A stretch of DNA of 64,000 nucleotides from an uncultured Lachnoclostridium sp. (GCA_946499505.1 CAMMSL010000009.1:1-64000); one strand, 5' to 3'. Shown: positions 10,273 through 20,962, numbered from the stretch's first letter. Made by a program: numbers and translations. Notes: generated by a model not told the origin, from the letters alone.

Positions 10273-12099
10273 TTATTTCATATTTGCTCTTTTGCGCATT
10301 CTGGAATCAAGGATTTTCTTTCGGATGCGCAGAGATTTCGGAGTTACTTCAAGCAGCTCATCTGTATCTATGAAGTCAAGTGCCTGCTCCAGACTGAGGA
10401 TGCGCGGCGGCGTGAGCCGGAGGGCTTCATCAGCACTGGAGGAACGTGTATTCGTCAGATGCTTTGTCTTGCAGACATTGAGCTCAATGTCCTCGGCTTT
10501 TCCGTTCTGGCCGATGACCATACCTGCGTATACCCTTTCACCAGGTCCGATAAACAGTGTGCCGCGTTCCTGCGCGCTGTACAGACCGTAAGTGACGGCT
10601 TCCCCGGTCTCGAAGGCGATGAGTGATCCCTGTTTGCGGTACTGGATATCACCTTTGTACGGTGCATAACCGTCAAAACTTGTGTTCAGGATTCCGTTAC
10701 CTTTTGTGTCAGTCAGGAATTCTCCGCGGTAGCCGATAAGTCCTCTGGCCGGAATGGAGAACTCCAGGCGTGTGTAGCCGCCTCCTGTAGTGCCCATGTT
10801 CCGGAGCTCACCTTTTCTCTGCCCCAGTTTTTCGATCACGACGCCGGTGAATTCATCCGGAACATCAATATATGCCAGCTCCATAGGCTCCAGTTTCTTT
10901 CCATTTTCGTCTGTTTTATAGAGAACTTCCGCTTTGCTGACTGCAAATTCGTATCCTTCCCTGCGCATATTCTCGATGAGGACGGAGAGATGGAGCTCTC
11001 CGCGTCCGGATACTTTGAAGCTGTCTGTATTTTCCATTTCTTCTACGCGCAGGCTGACGTCAGTATTGAGTTCGCGGAAGAGACGGTCGCGCAGATGGCG
11101 GGAGGTTACATATTTTCCTTCCTGTCCTGCAAAGGGACTGTCATTTACGATAAACTGCATAGCGATAGTCGGCTCTGAAATCTTCTGGAACGGGATGGCC
11201 TCCGGCTTCTCTGGAGAGCAGAGAGTGTCTCCGATGGAGATATCGGAGATACCGGAGATCGCCACGATCGAACCGATCGTCGCTTCCTTTACCTCTACTT
11301 TATTCAGACCATCAAACTCATAGAGACGACTGATCTTTACTTTTTCCTTTTTGTCCGGATCATGATGGTTGACAAGGACCATTTCCTGATTGACGGCAAT
11401 CGTTCCGTTGTCTACTTTTCCGATACCGATGCGGCCTACATATTCATTGTAGTCGATGGTACTGATAAGCACCTGTGTCGGAGCATCCGGATCTCCCTCG
11501 GGAGCCGGAATATAGTCGAGGATCGTTTCGAAGAGCGGTTTCATGTCTCTTTCTTCGTCTGTGAGGTCCAGTACGGCTACGCCGGCTTTGGCAGAAGCGT
11601 AGACGAACGGGCATTCAAGCTGTTCGTCGGAAGCGCCAAGGTCGATGAAGAGTTCGAGTACTTCGTCGATCACTTCCTCCGGGCGTGCTTCCGGCCGGTC
11701 GATCTTATTGATGCATACAATGACTGGAAGATTCAATTCCAGCGCTTTTCTGAGTACAAATTTTGTCTGAGGCATAGCTCCCTCAAAGGCATCTACCACG
11801 AGGATGACACCGTTTACCATCTTGAGGACACGCTCCACTTCGCCGCCAAAATCGGCATGGCCTGGAGTGTCGATGATATTGATCTTTACTCCTTTGTAAT
11901 GTACCGCGGTATTTTTGGATAAAATGGTAATTCCACGTTCGCGCTCAATATCGTTGGAGTCCATGACGCGTTCCGCCACTTCCTGGTTTTCGCGGAATAC
12001 ACCACTTTGCTTTAAAAGCTCGTCGACCAGTGTTGTCTTGCCGTGGTCAACATGAGCGATAATTGCAATATTTCTTACATCTTCACGTTTTGTCTTCAT
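10273..12099 (-). CDS. typA: Ribosome-associated translational GTPase BipA/TypA
   Basis: GTPase of the EF-G/LepA superfamily that acts on the ribosome, mainly under stress or in 50S assembly. The 608-aa product shows G1 AHVDHGKTT, the G2 region ERERGITI, G3 [11 protein letters not shown] and G4 NKID, and ends with the BipA C-terminal domain ([26 protein letters not shown]). The frame is open to 12132, but the ATG at 12099 gives the family's normal length and start ([13 protein letters not shown]). The neighbour hpf also acts on ribosomes. Confidence 0.95.
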   Translation of the reverse strand: MKTKREDVRNIAIIAHVDHGKTTLVDELLKQSGVFRENQEVAERVMDSNDIERERGITILSKNTAVHYKGVKINIIDTPGHADFGGEVERVLKMVNGVILVVDAFEGAMPQTKFVLRKALELNLPVIVCINKIDRPEARPEEVIDEVLELFIDLGASDEQLECPFVYASAKAGVAVLDLTDEERDMKPLFETILDYIPAPEGDPDAPTQVLISTIDYNEYVGRIGIGKVDNGTIAVNQEMVLVNHHDPDKKEKVKISRLYEFDGLNKVEVKEATIGSIVAISGISDISIGDTLCSPEKPEAIPFQKISEPTIAMQFIVNDSPFAGQEGKYVTSRHLRDRLFRELNTDVSLRVEEMENTDSFKVSGRGELHLSVLIENMRREGYEFAVSKAEVLYKTDENGKKLEPMELAYIDVPDEFTGVVIEKLGQRKGELRNMGTTGGGYTRLEFSIPARGLIGYRGEFLTDTKGNGILNTSFDGYAPYKGDIQYRKQGSLIAFETGEAVTYGLYSAQERGTLFIGPGERVYAGMVIGQNGKAEDIELNVCKTKHLTNTRSSSADEALRLTPPRILSLEQALDFIDTDELLEVTPKSLRIRKKILDSRMRKRANMK

Positions 12100-12182
12100 A
12101 TTCGTTAACACTCTTTCCTTATATAATGTCATAAATTGTAACTGTAACTTTCTTATTCTATCACAAAATCAGTATTTTACAA

Positions 12183-12348
12183 GTAACAGTTCAGCCATCG
12201 GGGGAGGAAGGGGACGGATTTATGCTTGCATAAAGATCCGTCCCCTTCCTCCCCCGATGAGCTGAGCGCCAGTATATGAGCAAAGATGCGGCGCAGCCGC
12301 GGTAAGCACGGAGTGCGGCTTTGCGAATGGCGTGGGCTGAACTGTTAC
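12183..12348. repeat. Nested palindromic intergenic element (MITE/REP-like)
   Basis: Perfect 14-bp terminal inverted repeats (12183-12196 and 12335-12348, arms GTAACAGTTCAGCC and its complement) enclose a second long palindrome: 12197-12219 pairs perfectly with 12236-12258 (23 bp), and the hairpin continues inward through TTTATGC/GCATAAA to a 2-base loop with one bulged G. The right half holds another foldable segment (AGCCGC 12295-12300 with GCGGCT 12315-12320, flanked by GCAAAG/CTTTGC). There is no transposase gene, so if mobile it would be non-autonomous. It fills the gap upstream of typA and the SSB-like gene, the only stretch over 300 bases here without a gene. Confidence 0.8.
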
Positions 12349-12478
12349 ATATGGAAAGAGAGCCATCGAGAAAGATGTCGAACGAATCATTGAAAAATCT
12401 GTTCTAAACATGACGGCTGATTCATAAATTTAGTATTGACTCAAAAATACCAGGAAGAGGAAGGGAGAACTACAGATT

Positions 12479-13108
12479 ATGTCAGATAAGATCATTGAGA
12501 ACAATCAGGTAACAGTCATAGGAACAGTGGTGTCAGAGTTTACATACAGCCACGAAGTGTTCGGCGAGGGATTTTATATGGTGGACATTCTTGTCAGGAG
12601 ACTGAGCAGCTCAAATGACAGGATCCCGGTCATGGTGTCAGAACGGCTGATCGATGTGACGCAGGATTACCGTAACCGGTGCATTATGGTAACGGGACAG
12701 TTCCGTTCCTATAACCGTCATGAAGAACAGAGGAACCGGCTTGTATTGTCGGTATTCGCACGGGAAATCGAGTTTGTGGAGGAAGAACCGGACGGCGCGC
12801 GGACGAACCACATCCTGCTGGAAGGCTATATGTGTAAACGGCCGGTATACAGGAAGACGCCGCTCGGGAGAGAGATTGCAGATCTTCTGCTGGCTGTGAA
12901 CCGTCCCTATGGAAAATCAGACTACATCCCGTGTATCTGCTGGGGAAGAAATGCACGTTATGCTTCCGGTTTTGAAGTAGGCGAGCACGTCAGGATACTG
13001 GGACGGATCCAGAGCAGGGAGTATGTAAAGAAACTTTCCGAGACAGAGACGGAGACAAGGACGGCATATGAAGTTTCAGTAAGCAAGCTGGAATGCGTGG
13101 AAGAATAG
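12479..13108 (+). CDS. SSB-like protein with two OB folds
   Basis: A 209-aa protein resembling single-stranded DNA-binding proteins. It appears to hold two successive OB-fold halves: NQVTVIGTVVSEFTYSHEV at about 9-27 and HILLEGYMCKRPVYRKTP near 110, the latter closer to canonical SSB (GREIADLLLAVNRPY, then SDYIPCICWGRNA). It lacks the acidic C-terminal tip of housekeeping SSB, so it is probably a paralogue and not the main replication SSB. GGAAGGGAG precedes the ATG by about 11 bases. It stands alone between the palindromic element and a terminator. Confidence 0.75.
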   Translation: MSDKIIENNQVTVIGTVVSEFTYSHEVFGEGFYMVDILVRRLSSSNDRIPVMVSERLIDVTQDYRNRCIMVTGQFRSYNRHEEQRNRLVLSVFAREIEFVEEEPDGARTNHILLEGYMCKRPVYRKTPLGREIADLLLAVNRPYGKSDYIPCICWGRNARYASGFEVGEHVRILGRIQSREYVKKLSETETETRTAYEVSVSKLECVEE

Positions 13109-13166
13109 ACGGGCGGCATGCCGGGCAAAGTGTGGACTGAGGTCACAGTGTTTGTTAAGGTTTGTT

Positions 13167-13214
13167 AAAAGGATATCATGTATTGAGATTAACTCTCAGA
13201 TATGATATCCTTTT
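13167..13214 (+). terminator. Intrinsic terminator after the SSB-like gene
   Basis: A 13-bp perfect stem, 13167-13179 with 13202-13214, continues inward through a second stem (TGAGA 13184-13188 with TCTCA 13194-13198) and ends in a T-run. It lies 58 bases after the SSB-like stop and just before dapB. Confidence 0.85.
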
Positions 13215-13247
13215 TATATATGGCAAAGTTACAGGAGGTTGAATATA

Positions 13248-14006
13248 ATGGTAAAATTTATGCTGCATGGATGCAATGGTAAGATGGGAAGAATGATCAC
13301 TGAGATCGTAAAAGGAGAGGAGAATGCAGTCATTGCTGCCGGTGTTGATGCTTTCACAGAAGTGCCGAACGATTATCCGGTATTCGACTCTGTTGAAAAG
13401 TGCGACATAGACGTGGATGTTGTCATTGATTTCTCCACGGCAAAAGCAGTCAACAGTCTTCTCGACTATTGCGTGGAGAAAAAACTCCCGGTGGTCCTCT
13501 GTACAACAGGTCTTTCAGAGGAACAGCTCAAAAAAGTGGAGGAGGCGTCAAAAGAGATCGCAATCCTCAAATCGGCAAATATGTCACTGGGGATCAATCT
13601 GCTGCTTAAACTGCTTCAGAGTGCGGCGAAAGTACTCGCACCTGCCGGATATGACATGGAGATCGTGGAACGGCATCATAATCAGAAGCTGGACGCTCCA
13701 AGCGGAACGGCGCTTGCACTGGCCGATTCCCTGAACGATGCACTGGATCAGGAATATCATTATGTATATGACAGAAGTCAGGTAAGGCAGAAAAGGGAGA
13801 AAAAGGAAATAGGAATCTCAGCTGTGCGCGGAGGAACCATCGTCGGCGATCACGAGGTGATCTTTGCGGGAACAGATGAAGTGATCGAATTCAAGCACTC
13901 GGCATATTCCAGAAGTGTATTTGCAAAAGGCGCTGTGGAAGCAGGCAAATATCTGGCTGGAAAAGCGGCCGGCATGTATGATATGGGAGATGTGGTCGGC
14001 CTGTAG
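13248..14006 (+). CDS. dapB: 4-hydroxy-tetrahydrodipicolinate reductase
   Basis: NAD(P)H-dependent reductase of the diaminopimelate/lysine pathway, supplying peptidoglycan crosslinks and, in spore formers, dipicolinate. The 252-aa product has the dinucleotide motif GCNGKMGRMI near the N terminus and the DapB signature ERHHNQKLDAPSGTALAL with the catalytic His and Lys. AGGAGG at 13233-13238 selects the ATG at 13248 over an upstream TTG. No other lysine gene is adjacent and I see no lysine riboswitch. Confidence 0.95.
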   Translation: MVKFMLHGCNGKMGRMITEIVKGEENAVIAAGVDAFTEVPNDYPVFDSVEKCDIDVDVVIDFSTAKAVNSLLDYCVEKKLPVVLCTTGLSEEQLKKVEEASKEIAILKSANMSLGINLLLKLLQSAAKVLAPAGYDMEIVERHHNQKLDAPSGTALALADSLNDALDQEYHYVYDRSQVRQKREKKEIGISAVRGGTIVGDHEVIFAGTDEVIEFKHSAYSRSVFAKGAVEAGKYLAGKAAGMYDMGDVVGL

Positions 14007-14075
14007 AACAATGCTTTAATGTTAAAAAGAAGCAGCCCTTTAATATGTGACTACGGAGAGAGTCAGGAGGAAGAA

Positions 14076-16028
14076 ATGAAAAATCTTGAAACCAGGTATC
14101 TGGAGCGGCTGTCTGATCTTTATCCTACGATCGCGGCGGCGTCCACGGAGATCATCAACCTTCAGGCAATACTGAACCTGCCGAAAGGAACGGAACATTT
14201 TCTGACAGATGTGCACGGAGAATACGAGGCTTTTTCCCATGTGCTTAAGAACGGATCGGGTTCTGTCCGCCGTAAGATCGATGACGTGTTCGGAAATACA
14301 ATGAGCATCCGGGACAAGCGGTCGCTTGCAACGCTGATCTATTATCCGAAACAGAAGATGGATATGATCAAAAAGACAGAGGCAAATATGGACGACTGGT
14401 ATCGGGTCCATCTCTATCTGCTGATCGAAGTGAGCAAGCGGGCAGCGAGCAAGTATACCAGATCGAAGGTAAGAAAGGCGCTTCCAAAAGATTTTGCCTA
14501 TGTGATCGAGGAATTAATTACTGAGAAAGCAGAAGTGAGCGATAAAGAGTCCTATTATAATGAAATCATCTCTACCATCATAAGAATCGGCAGGGCGGAA
14601 GATTTTATCGTGGCGATCTCGGAGTTGATCCAGCGGCTTGTGGTCGATCATCTCCACATCGTGGGCGATATTTATGACAGAGGTCCGGGACCGCATATTA
14701 TAATGGACAAGCTCATGACGTATCATTCACTGGACATTCAGTGGGGAAACCATGATGTCCTGTGGATGGGAGCGGCTGCCGGACAAAGAGGATGTATTGC
14801 CAATGTGATCCGAATCTGTGCAAGGTACGGCAACCTGGATATTCTGGAAGAAGGGTATGGCATTAATCTGCTACCATTGGCTACATTTGCCATCAAGGTG
14901 TATAAAGAAGATCCATGCACCTGCTTTAAACTGAAAGTGCCGGACCGGCCGGATACCGATGAGATGCAGATGAATCTCAGGATTCACAAGGCAATTTCTA
15001 TCATACAATTTAAAATTGAAGGACAGATCATTAAGAGACAGAAATCTTTCCACCTCGAGAACCGTGCGTTGCTGCACAGGATCGACTATGAGAAGGGAAC
15101 AATAGAGCTGGAGGGAAAGGAATACCGTCTCCTGGACACGAATTTCCCAACGATAGACCCGGAAGATCCGTACATGCTGACGGAAGAAGAGGAAGATATC
15201 ATGGAACGCCTGGAAAAAGCGTTTGTCAACTGCGGGAAGCTCCAGCAGCATATGCGTTTTCTGCTGGCAAAGGGCGGCCTGTATAAGGTGTATAATGATA
15301 ATCTCCTTTATCATGGATGTGTTCCCCTTGATCAAGACGGCGGTCTGAAAGAGACAGAAGTCTATGGGAAGCAATACCGGGGCAGAGAGCTCTATGATGC
15401 TCTGGATGCTTATGTGAGAAAAGGATTTTTCGCTCTTGATAAAAAGGAGCGGGAAGACGGCAAGGATATCATGTGGTATATCTGGCTCCATCCGGATTCA
15501 CCGCTATTCGGTAAAAATAAGATGGCGACTTTTGAACGGTATTTCATTGCTGAAAAAGAAACACATGTAGAGAAGAAGAATCCGTATTATTCGTACATAG
15601 AAAATGAAAATGTGATCGACAATATTATGAGAGAATTCGGACTTGATCCGGCGGAGGGGCATATTGTCAACGGACATGTGCCGGTCAAAAGAAAAGATGG
15701 AGAGAGTCCGGTGAAATGCGGCGGCAAGGTCATGGTCATCGACGGAGGGTTTTCCAAAGCGTATCAGAAGCAGACCGGGATTGCGGGCTACACGCTCATT
15801 TACAATTCTTACGGACTCCTGCTGGTGGCACATGAGCCGTTTGAATCCACGGAGGACGCAATTGAAAAAGAAAATGACATCCACTCTGAACTTACAGTTG
15901 TCCAGAGGGTCCATGACCGTATCCTGGTCGGTGATACGGACAACGGAAGGGAGCTTAAGGAACAGGTAAAAGATCTGGAGCGGCTGCTTGCGGCTTACAG
16001 AAACGGCGAGATTATTGAAAAACTATAG
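14076..16028 (+). CDS. fbp: Fructose-1,6-bisphosphatase, class III
   Basis: Gluconeogenic phosphatase of the Firmicutes-type class III, which is much larger than class I and II enzymes. The 650-aa product has a calcineurin-like metal site in pieces: [11 protein letters not shown] near 47, [11 protein letters not shown] near 200, [14 protein letters not shown] near 225, and a later VNGHVPVK and MVIDGGFSK segment. AGGAGG at 14065-14070 selects the ATG at 14076; the open frame back to 14019 is unsupported. It lies 69 bases after dapB and 17 bases before the sigma factor, so the three may be co-transcribed. Confidence 0.93.
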   Translation: MKNLETRYLERLSDLYPTIAAASTEIINLQAILNLPKGTEHFLTDVHGEYEAFSHVLKNGSGSVRRKIDDVFGNTMSIRDKRSLATLIYYPKQKMDMIKKTEANMDDWYRVHLYLLIEVSKRAASKYTRSKVRKALPKDFAYVIEELITEKAEVSDKESYYNEIISTIIRIGRAEDFIVAISELIQRLVVDHLHIVGDIYDRGPGPHIIMDKLMTYHSLDIQWGNHDVLWMGAAAGQRGCIANVIRICARYGNLDILEEGYGINLLPLATFAIKVYKEDPCTCFKLKVPDRPDTDEMQMNLRIHKAISIIQFKIEGQIIKRQKSFHLENRALLHRIDYEKGTIELEGKEYRLLDTNFPTIDPEDPYMLTEEEEDIMERLEKAFVNCGKLQQHMRFLLAKGGLYKVYNDNLLYHGCVPLDQDGGLKETEVYGKQYRGRELYDALDAYVRKGFFALDKKEREDGKDIMWYIWLHPDSPLFGKNKMATFERYFIAEKETHVEKKNPYYSYIENENVIDNIMREFGLDPAEGHIVNGHVPVKRKDGESPVKCGGKVMVIDGGFSKAYQKQTGIAGYTLIYNSYGLLLVAHEPFESTEDAIEKENDIHSELTVVQRVHDRILVGDTDNGRELKEQVKDLERLLAAYRNGEIIEKL

Positions 16029-16045
16029 AAAAGGTGCAATTGATT

Positions 16046-16879
16046 ATGGAAAAAGAACAGCTGACCCCGGAAGAAAAAGTGTCAGAACCTCTGCAGATCT
16101 ATCTGAATGAGATCGGGCAGATCCCGCTTCTGAGCGAGGAGGAAGAACGCAGTCTCGGAGAGAAGAGTGCCAAAGGTGATGAGGATGCCAGAAAGAGACT
16201 TTCAGAGGGAAATTTAAGATTGGTGGTCTCTCTGGCAAAGCATTATACCGGCAGAGGCATTCCGCTTATGGATCTGATACAGGAAGGAAATATGGGGCTG
16301 ATGCGCGCAGCCGAAAAATATGATTATACGAAAGAAAACCGGTTTTCTACTTACGCATCCTGGTGGATCAAGGAAGCCATGCAGAGGGCGATCGACCAGC
16401 AGTCCCGGGAGATCCGTGTTCCGGTACATGTGGCTGAGAATATGAAGCGTGTGCAGAAAACAGCCAGGGAGCTCCAGCAGTCACTGGGACGCGATGCAAC
16501 CCCCAAAGAAATCGCGGAGAAACTGGGCGATAAGACAGAAGAGGATGTGAAAAATATTATCAATTACCTGCAGAGCCCGGTATCTCTGGAAACACCCGTT
16601 GGTGACGACGGGGAGAACAGTCTGGGAGATATGGTAGAGGACAGAACAGAAATGACTCCAGAGGAGGCGATGAATGCTCTGGTGCAGCAGGAGGAAGTAA
16701 AAGAGCTTCTGGAGACGCTGGGAGACAGAGAGCGGCAGGTTATCCGCCTGAGATACGGGCTCGATGATGAAAAACCCCACACGCTGGAGGAAATCGGTGA
16801 AATTCTCGGTGTTACCAGAGAACGGGTGCGGCAGATTGAAGCAAGGGCATTGGAAAAGCTCAGAAAAAACGCAAAATAG
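16046..16879 (+). CDS. Sigma-70 family RNA polymerase sigma factor (RpoD-like, short)
   Basis: A 277-aa sigma factor with regions 1.2 ([20 protein letters not shown]), 2 ([20 protein letters not shown], then [20 protein letters not shown]), 3 and 4 ([20 protein letters not shown], then [22 protein letters not shown]). It lacks region 1.1 and the long insertion of primary RpoD. Region 2.4 and 4.2 residues resemble primary sigma, so it probably reads sigma-A-like promoters: either a group 2 factor or a compact housekeeping factor. The GTG at 16034 is also in frame, but AAGGTG at 16031-16036 fits the ATG at 16046. It follows fbp closely. Confidence 0.85.
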   Translation: MEKEQLTPEEKVSEPLQIYLNEIGQIPLLSEEEERSLGEKSAKGDEDARKRLSEGNLRLVVSLAKHYTGRGIPLMDLIQEGNMGLMRAAEKYDYTKENRFSTYASWWIKEAMQRAIDQQSREIRVPVHVAENMKRVQKTARELQQSLGRDATPKEIAEKLGDKTEEDVKNIINYLQSPVSLETPVGDDGENSLGDMVEDRTEMTPEEAMNALVQQEEVKELLETLGDRERQVIRLRYGLDDEKPHTLEEIGEILGVTRERVRQIEARALEKLRKNAK

Positions 16880-16882
16880 TTT

Positions 16883-16911
16883 TTGTTAAAAAGATCTCTT
16901 TCGTGTATAAA
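16883..16911 (+). promoter_or_regulatory. Sigma-A-type promoter of the small lipoprotein gene
   Basis: TTGTTA (16883-16888), a 17-base spacer and TATAAA (16906-16911) lie about 60 bases before the lipoprotein start. Confidence 0.65.
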
Positions 16912-16971
16912 TATTGAAAATGTGCAGATAGTAGAAGTACAACAATATTTATGGAAAGGGAGACTGCTTTT

Positions 16972-17316
16972 ATGAAAAAAATGAAGAAGCTTCTGCTGCT
17001 TATGACATGTACATTCGTACTTTTGGGGGCAACTGCCTGCGGCAGCAGGGATAATGCAGACAACGGTGCTGACCAGTCCACTACAGATACTGAAAGAGAT
17101 GATAACAATGGCACGGACAGCAGCAATAATGATACTACTGAAGATAGAACGATGAATGATGCGACAGAAGGAGACGGAATTCTGGATGACGCTGTGCACG
17201 ATGTAACGGACGGCGTGGACGACGTCACCGATGATGTGACAGACGGAATCGATAAAGCAGCGGATGATATGACGGATAGTAATGAGACTCAGGATAATGC
17301 GCAGAATAATCGATAA
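16972..17316 (+). CDS. Small acidic secreted lipoprotein, function unknown
   Basis: A 114-aa protein with a lipoprotein signal peptide: basic MKKMKK, a hydrophobic core LLLLMTCTFVLLGATA, then Cys followed by Gly. The mature part is extremely rich in Asp, Thr, Asn and Ser and contains repeated DDVTD/DDVTDG-like segments, so it is probably unstructured or a surface spacer. GGAAAGGGAG about 10 bases upstream supports this ATG over the one at 16951. No family recognised. Confidence 0.75.
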   Translation: MKKMKKLLLLMTCTFVLLGATACGSRDNADNGADQSTTDTERDDNNGTDSSNNDTTEDRTMNDATEGDGILDDAVHDVTDGVDDVTDDVTDGIDKAADDMTDSNETQDNAQNNR

Positions 17317-17342
17317 TATGTTGCAGTAAAATTTGAAGAGAA

Positions 17343-17389
17343 ACAGATACTGCCGCAGGAGGATCAGGTCTTCCTGCGGCAGTATCTGT
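17343..17389. repeat. Perfect 18-bp inverted repeat without a T-run
   Basis: 17343-17360 pairs perfectly with 17372-17389 around an 11-base loop. Downstream there is no T-run on the plus strand; the minus strand is only mildly T-rich. It lies between the lipoprotein gene and hisA, 47 bases before the hisA start, so it could be an RNA 3' stabiliser, a weak terminator or a leader structure. Confidence 0.75.
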
Positions 17390-17436
17390 GATGAGGGAAG
17401 TCAAAAGAACAGCAATAAGCAGAAAGAGAGAAAAAG

Positions 17437-18210
17437 ATGAGATTCAGACCATGTATCGATATACATAACGGAAAGGTAAAGCAGATCGTCGGAGGCAGCC
17501 TGAGGGATGAAGGCGATCAGGCCAGTACGAATTTTGCTTCAGAATTTGGAGCGGCATTTTATGCAGAACTTTACAAAAAGGACAAACTCAGCGGAGGCCA
17601 TATTATTCTGCTGAACCCTGCCGGCTCCCGGTATTATGAAGATACAAAGCGGCAGGCTATGGAGGCTCTTGCGGCATATCCGGACGGCATGCAGATCGGA
17701 GGAGGCATTCACGCAGGAAACGCACGTGACTTCTTGAATGCGGGAGCCAGCCATGTGATCGTGACTTCCTATGTGTTTCAGGACGGTGTCTTTCAAAGGA
17801 ACAATCTGGATAGGCTGCTCTCGGCAGTGGGAAAAGAACATATCGTACTGGACTTAAGCTGCAGAAAGAGAGAGGACGGCTATTATGTGGTGACGGACCG
17901 GTGGCAGAAGTTCACGGATATGAGACTGACAGAAGATGTGCTGACAGAGCTGGCGGACAGCTGCGATGAGTTCCTGATCCATGGCGTGGATGTGGAAGGA
18001 AAACGATCCGGGATGGAGGAAGAGCTTGTACGCATGCTGGGAGAGTGGCGCGGAATTCCGGTCACATATGCCGGCGGCATCAGTTCTATGGAAGATCTGG
18101 AGCACTTTGCGGCAGCAGGCGGTGGAAACGTTGACTTCACCGTTGGGAGCGCCCTGGATCTGTTCGGGGGAAAACTGCCTTATGATAAAGTGAAAAGATA
18201 TAGAGGCTGA
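17437..18210 (+). CDS. hisA: Phosphoribosylformimino-AICAR ribotide isomerase, eukaryote-type HisA
   Basis: Amadori isomerase of histidine synthesis (ProFAR to PRFAR), a TIM barrel. The 257-aa sequence matches the eukaryotic HIS6-like branch more than usual bacterial HisA: MRFRPCIDIHNGKVKQIVGG at the N terminus, GGHIILLNPAG, QIGGGIHAGNARDFLNAGAS in the middle, and VTYAGGISSMEDLEHF with VGSALDLFGG near the end. No other histidine gene is nearby. A GAAAGAGAGAAA stretch precedes the ATG, a weak ribosome site. Confidence 0.85.
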   Translation: MRFRPCIDIHNGKVKQIVGGSLRDEGDQASTNFASEFGAAFYAELYKKDKLSGGHIILLNPAGSRYYEDTKRQAMEALAAYPDGMQIGGGIHAGNARDFLNAGASHVIVTSYVFQDGVFQRNNLDRLLSAVGKEHIVLDLSCRKREDGYYVVTDRWQKFTDMRLTEDVLTELADSCDEFLIHGVDVEGKRSGMEEELVRMLGEWRGIPVTYAGGISSMEDLEHFAAAGGGNVDFTVGSALDLFGGKLPYDKVKRYRG

Positions 18211-18239
18211 ACTGTAAATGTAAACAAGTTATGAACTTG

Positions 18240-18268
18240 TTGAATTAGCTTTCCGTTAGTGTTAAAAT
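18240..18268 (+). promoter_or_regulatory. Sigma-A-type promoter of secA
   Basis: TTGAAT (18240-18245), a 17-base spacer and TAAAAT (18263-18268) give a start point near 18275, about 60 bases before secA. The leader contains a GC-rich stretch that could pair (GTGCATCGGGGC with GTGCGCCGGTGC), not clearly a known element. Confidence 0.6.
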
Positions 18269-18335
18269 GGAAAACGTAAGTGCATCGGGGCTGTGCGCCG
18301 GTGCAAGACTATTTATAAGGAGTTAATTGGGTAAT

Positions 18336-20915
18336 ATGGGTATTATAGAGAAGATTTTCGGCACCCACAGCGAGAACGAACTGAAGCGGATCTACCCGAT
18401 CGTTGACAGGATCGAGTCCATGGAGCCTGAGATGAAAGCACTCTCTGATGAGGAACTTAAAGGCAAGACCAGAGAGTTCAAGGAGCGTCTGAGTGAGGGA
18501 GAGACCCTGGACGATATTCTTCCGGAAGCATATGCAGTCGTGAGAGAAGCTGCATTCAGAGTCCTCGGGATGCGCCATTACAGAGTACAGCTCATCGGCG
18601 GAATCATTCTTCATCAGGGACGTATCGCTGAGATGAAGACCGGTGAAGGTAAGACACTTGTGTCTACACTTCCGGCATATCTGAATGCGTTGGAAGGAAA
18701 AGGCGTCAATATCGTTACAGTCAATGACTATCTGGCAAAACGTGACGCTGAGTGGATGGGAAAAGTCCATGAATTCCTCGGACTTACAGTGGGCGTTGTG
18801 CTCAACGGAATGGACAATAAGGAACGCCGGGAAGCATATAACTGTGATATCACGTATGTGACAAACAATGAGCTTGGTTTTGATTACCTGCGTGATAATA
18901 TGGTCATCTATAAAGAACAGCTGGTGCAGAGAGGACTTCATTTTGCAATCATCGATGAGGTCGATTCTGTCCTGATCGATGAGGCAAGAACACCGCTTAT
19001 CATTTCCGGACAGAGCGGAAAATCAACTAAGCTGTATGAGGCATGCGATATTCTGGCACGTCAGCTCGAGCGGGGCGAAGCCAGCGGAGAATTCTCCAAG
19101 ATAAACGCGATTATGGGCGAGGAGATCGAGGAGACCGGAGATTTCATTGTCAATGAGAAAGAGAAGACGGTCAATCTGACAGAAGACGGTATCAAGAAAG
19201 TGGAACAGTTCTTCCACATTGAGAATCTGGCAGATCCGGAGAATCTGGAGATCCAGCACAATATCATACTGGCGCTGCGCGCGCACAATCTGATGTTTAA
19301 AGACCAGGATTACGTGGTGACGCCGGAAGGCGAAGTTATGATCGTCGATGAGTTTACCGGACGTATCATGCCGGGACGCCGTTATTCCGACGGACTTCAT
19401 CAGGCAATCGAGGCGAAGGAGCATGTGAAGGTCCGCCGGGAGAGCAAGACACTGGCAACGATCACATTCCAGAACCTGTTCAATAAATTTGATAAGAAGA
19501 GTGGTATGACTGGTACGGCTCTTACGGAGGAAAAGGAATTCCGTGATATTTATGGAATGGACGTTATCGAGATCCCGACGAACAAGCCGGTACAGCGTGT
19601 GGATCTTGAAGATGCTGTTTACAAGACTAAGAAAGAGAAATATAAGGCTGTTATCGATGAAGTGAAGAGAGCTCATGCAAAAGGACAGCCGGTGCTTGTC
19701 GGTACGATCACGATCGAAGTGTCTGAGCTGTTGAGCGGAATGCTGAAAAAAGAAGGCATCAAGCACAATGTACTGAATGCGAAGTATCATGAGCAGGAGG
19801 CTGAGATCGTAGCCGACGCCGGTGTTCATGGTGCAGTGACTATTGCTACCAACATGGCAGGCCGTGGAACAGATATCAAGCTGGACGATGAGGCAAGGGC
19901 AGCAGGGGGATTGAAGATCATAGGTACAGAGCGGCATGAGTCAAGGCGTATCGATAATCAGCTCCGCGGACGAAGCGGACGTCAGGGCGATCCCGGAGAA
20001 TCTCGTTTCTATATCTCTCTGGAGGATGATCTGCTGCGTCTGTTCGGTTCTGAACGTCTGATGAGCGTGTTTAATGCGCTTGGCGTACAGGAAGGTGAAC
20101 AGATTGAACATAAGATGCTTTCAAATGCCATTGAATCTGCTCAGAAGAAACTGGAGATCAACAACTTTGGAATCCGTAAGAATCTGCTTGAGTATGACCA
20201 GGTTATGAATGAGCAGAGAGAGATCATCTACGGAGAGAGACGCCGGGTGCTCGATGGCGAGAGTATGAGAGATACGATCTATAATATGATCACAGAGTAC
20301 GTGGAAAATATTACAGACCGTTTTGCTTCTCCGGAGGCAGACTCAGAAGACTGGGATATCAAAGGCCTTGATGTCAATCTCCACAATGTGATCCCGCAGC
20401 TGGAGCTGCCGACAGAGAAAGAGTGCCAGGATATGCGCCAGAAAGAGCTCAAACATCTGTTAAAAGAACGTGCGGTCAAGGCGTATGAGGCGAAAGAGGC
20501 AGAGTTCCCGGAGGCAGAACAGATCCGTGAGATCGAGCGTGTCGTTCTTCTGAAAGTCATCGATGCAAGATGGATGGATCATATTGATGATATGGACCAG
20601 CTCCGCCAGGGAATCGGACTTCAGGCATATGGCCAGAGAGACCCGCTTGTGGAGTACAAGATGACAGGTTACAATATGTTCGGTGAGATGACGAACATGA
20701 TCGCAGAGACAACGATCCGTACGCTCTTCCACATCCGCGTGGAACAGAAAGTAGAACGTGAAGAGGTTGCGAAAGTGACCGGCACGAACAAAGACGACAC
20801 TTCGGTTCGCGCACCGAAGAAACGTGCGGAGAAGAAGATTTATCCTAACGATCCGTGTCCGTGTGGAAGCGGAAAGAAATACAAACAGTGCTGCGGCCGT
20901 AAAAAAGTCGGCTGA
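18336..20915 (+). CDS. secA: Preprotein translocase ATPase SecA
   Basis: Motor that drives unfolded preproteins through SecYEG. The 859-aa product has the N-terminal DEAD-like segment [17 protein letters not shown] (near 100), the DEVD-type box [21 protein letters not shown], the preprotein crosslinking region, the second helicase domain ([32 protein letters not shown]), and a C-terminal zinc motif ([19 protein letters not shown]) that binds SecB or ribosomes. AAGGAG (18317-18322) is far from this ATG (13 bases) and close to an in-frame TTG at 18327 (4 bases), so the start may be three codons earlier. prfB follows 47 bases on. Confidence 0.96.
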   Translation: MGIIEKIFGTHSENELKRIYPIVDRIESMEPEMKALSDEELKGKTREFKERLSEGETLDDILPEAYAVVREAAFRVLGMRHYRVQLIGGIILHQGRIAEMKTGEGKTLVSTLPAYLNALEGKGVNIVTVNDYLAKRDAEWMGKVHEFLGLTVGVVLNGMDNKERREAYNCDITYVTNNELGFDYLRDNMVIYKEQLVQRGLHFAIIDEVDSVLIDEARTPLIISGQSGKSTKLYEACDILARQLERGEASGEFSKINAIMGEEIEETGDFIVNEKEKTVNLTEDGIKKVEQFFHIENLADPENLEIQHNIILALRAHNLMFKDQDYVVTPEGEVMIVDEFTGRIMPGRRYSDGLHQAIEAKEHVKVRRESKTLATITFQNLFNKFDKKSGMTGTALTEEKEFRDIYGMDVIEIPTNKPVQRVDLEDAVYKTKKEKYKAVIDEVKRAHAKGQPVLVGTITIEVSELLSGMLKKEGIKHNVLNAKYHEQEAEIVADAGVHGAVTIATNMAGRGTDIKLDDEARAAGGLKIIGTERHESRRIDNQLRGRSGRQGDPGESRFYISLEDDLLRLFGSERLMSVFNALGVQEGEQIEHKMLSNAIESAQKKLEINNFGIRKNLLEYDQVMNEQREIIYGERRRVLDGESMRDTIYNMITEYVENITDRFASPEADSEDWDIKGLDVNLHNVIPQLELPTEKECQDMRQKELKHLLKERAVKAYEAKEAEFPEAEQIREIERVVLLKVIDARWMDHIDDMDQLRQGIGLQAYGQRDPLVEYKMTGYNMFGEMTNMIAETTIRTLFHIRVEQKVEREEVAKVTGTNKDDTSVRAPKKRAEKKIYPNDPCPCGSGKKYKQCCGRKKVG

Positions 20916-20962
20916 GGCCGAAAGCAATTTTCAAAATGAAATTTGAGAAAGAGGTGAATAAG

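Noticed and set aside
12220-12411. A 63-codon open frame on the minus strand across the palindromic element
   Set aside because: It lies mostly inside the inverted repeats, has no ribosome site, and its product is explained by the repeat sequence.
13140-13247. Lysine riboswitch before dapB
   Set aside because: The gap is too short and contains only the terminator of the preceding gene.
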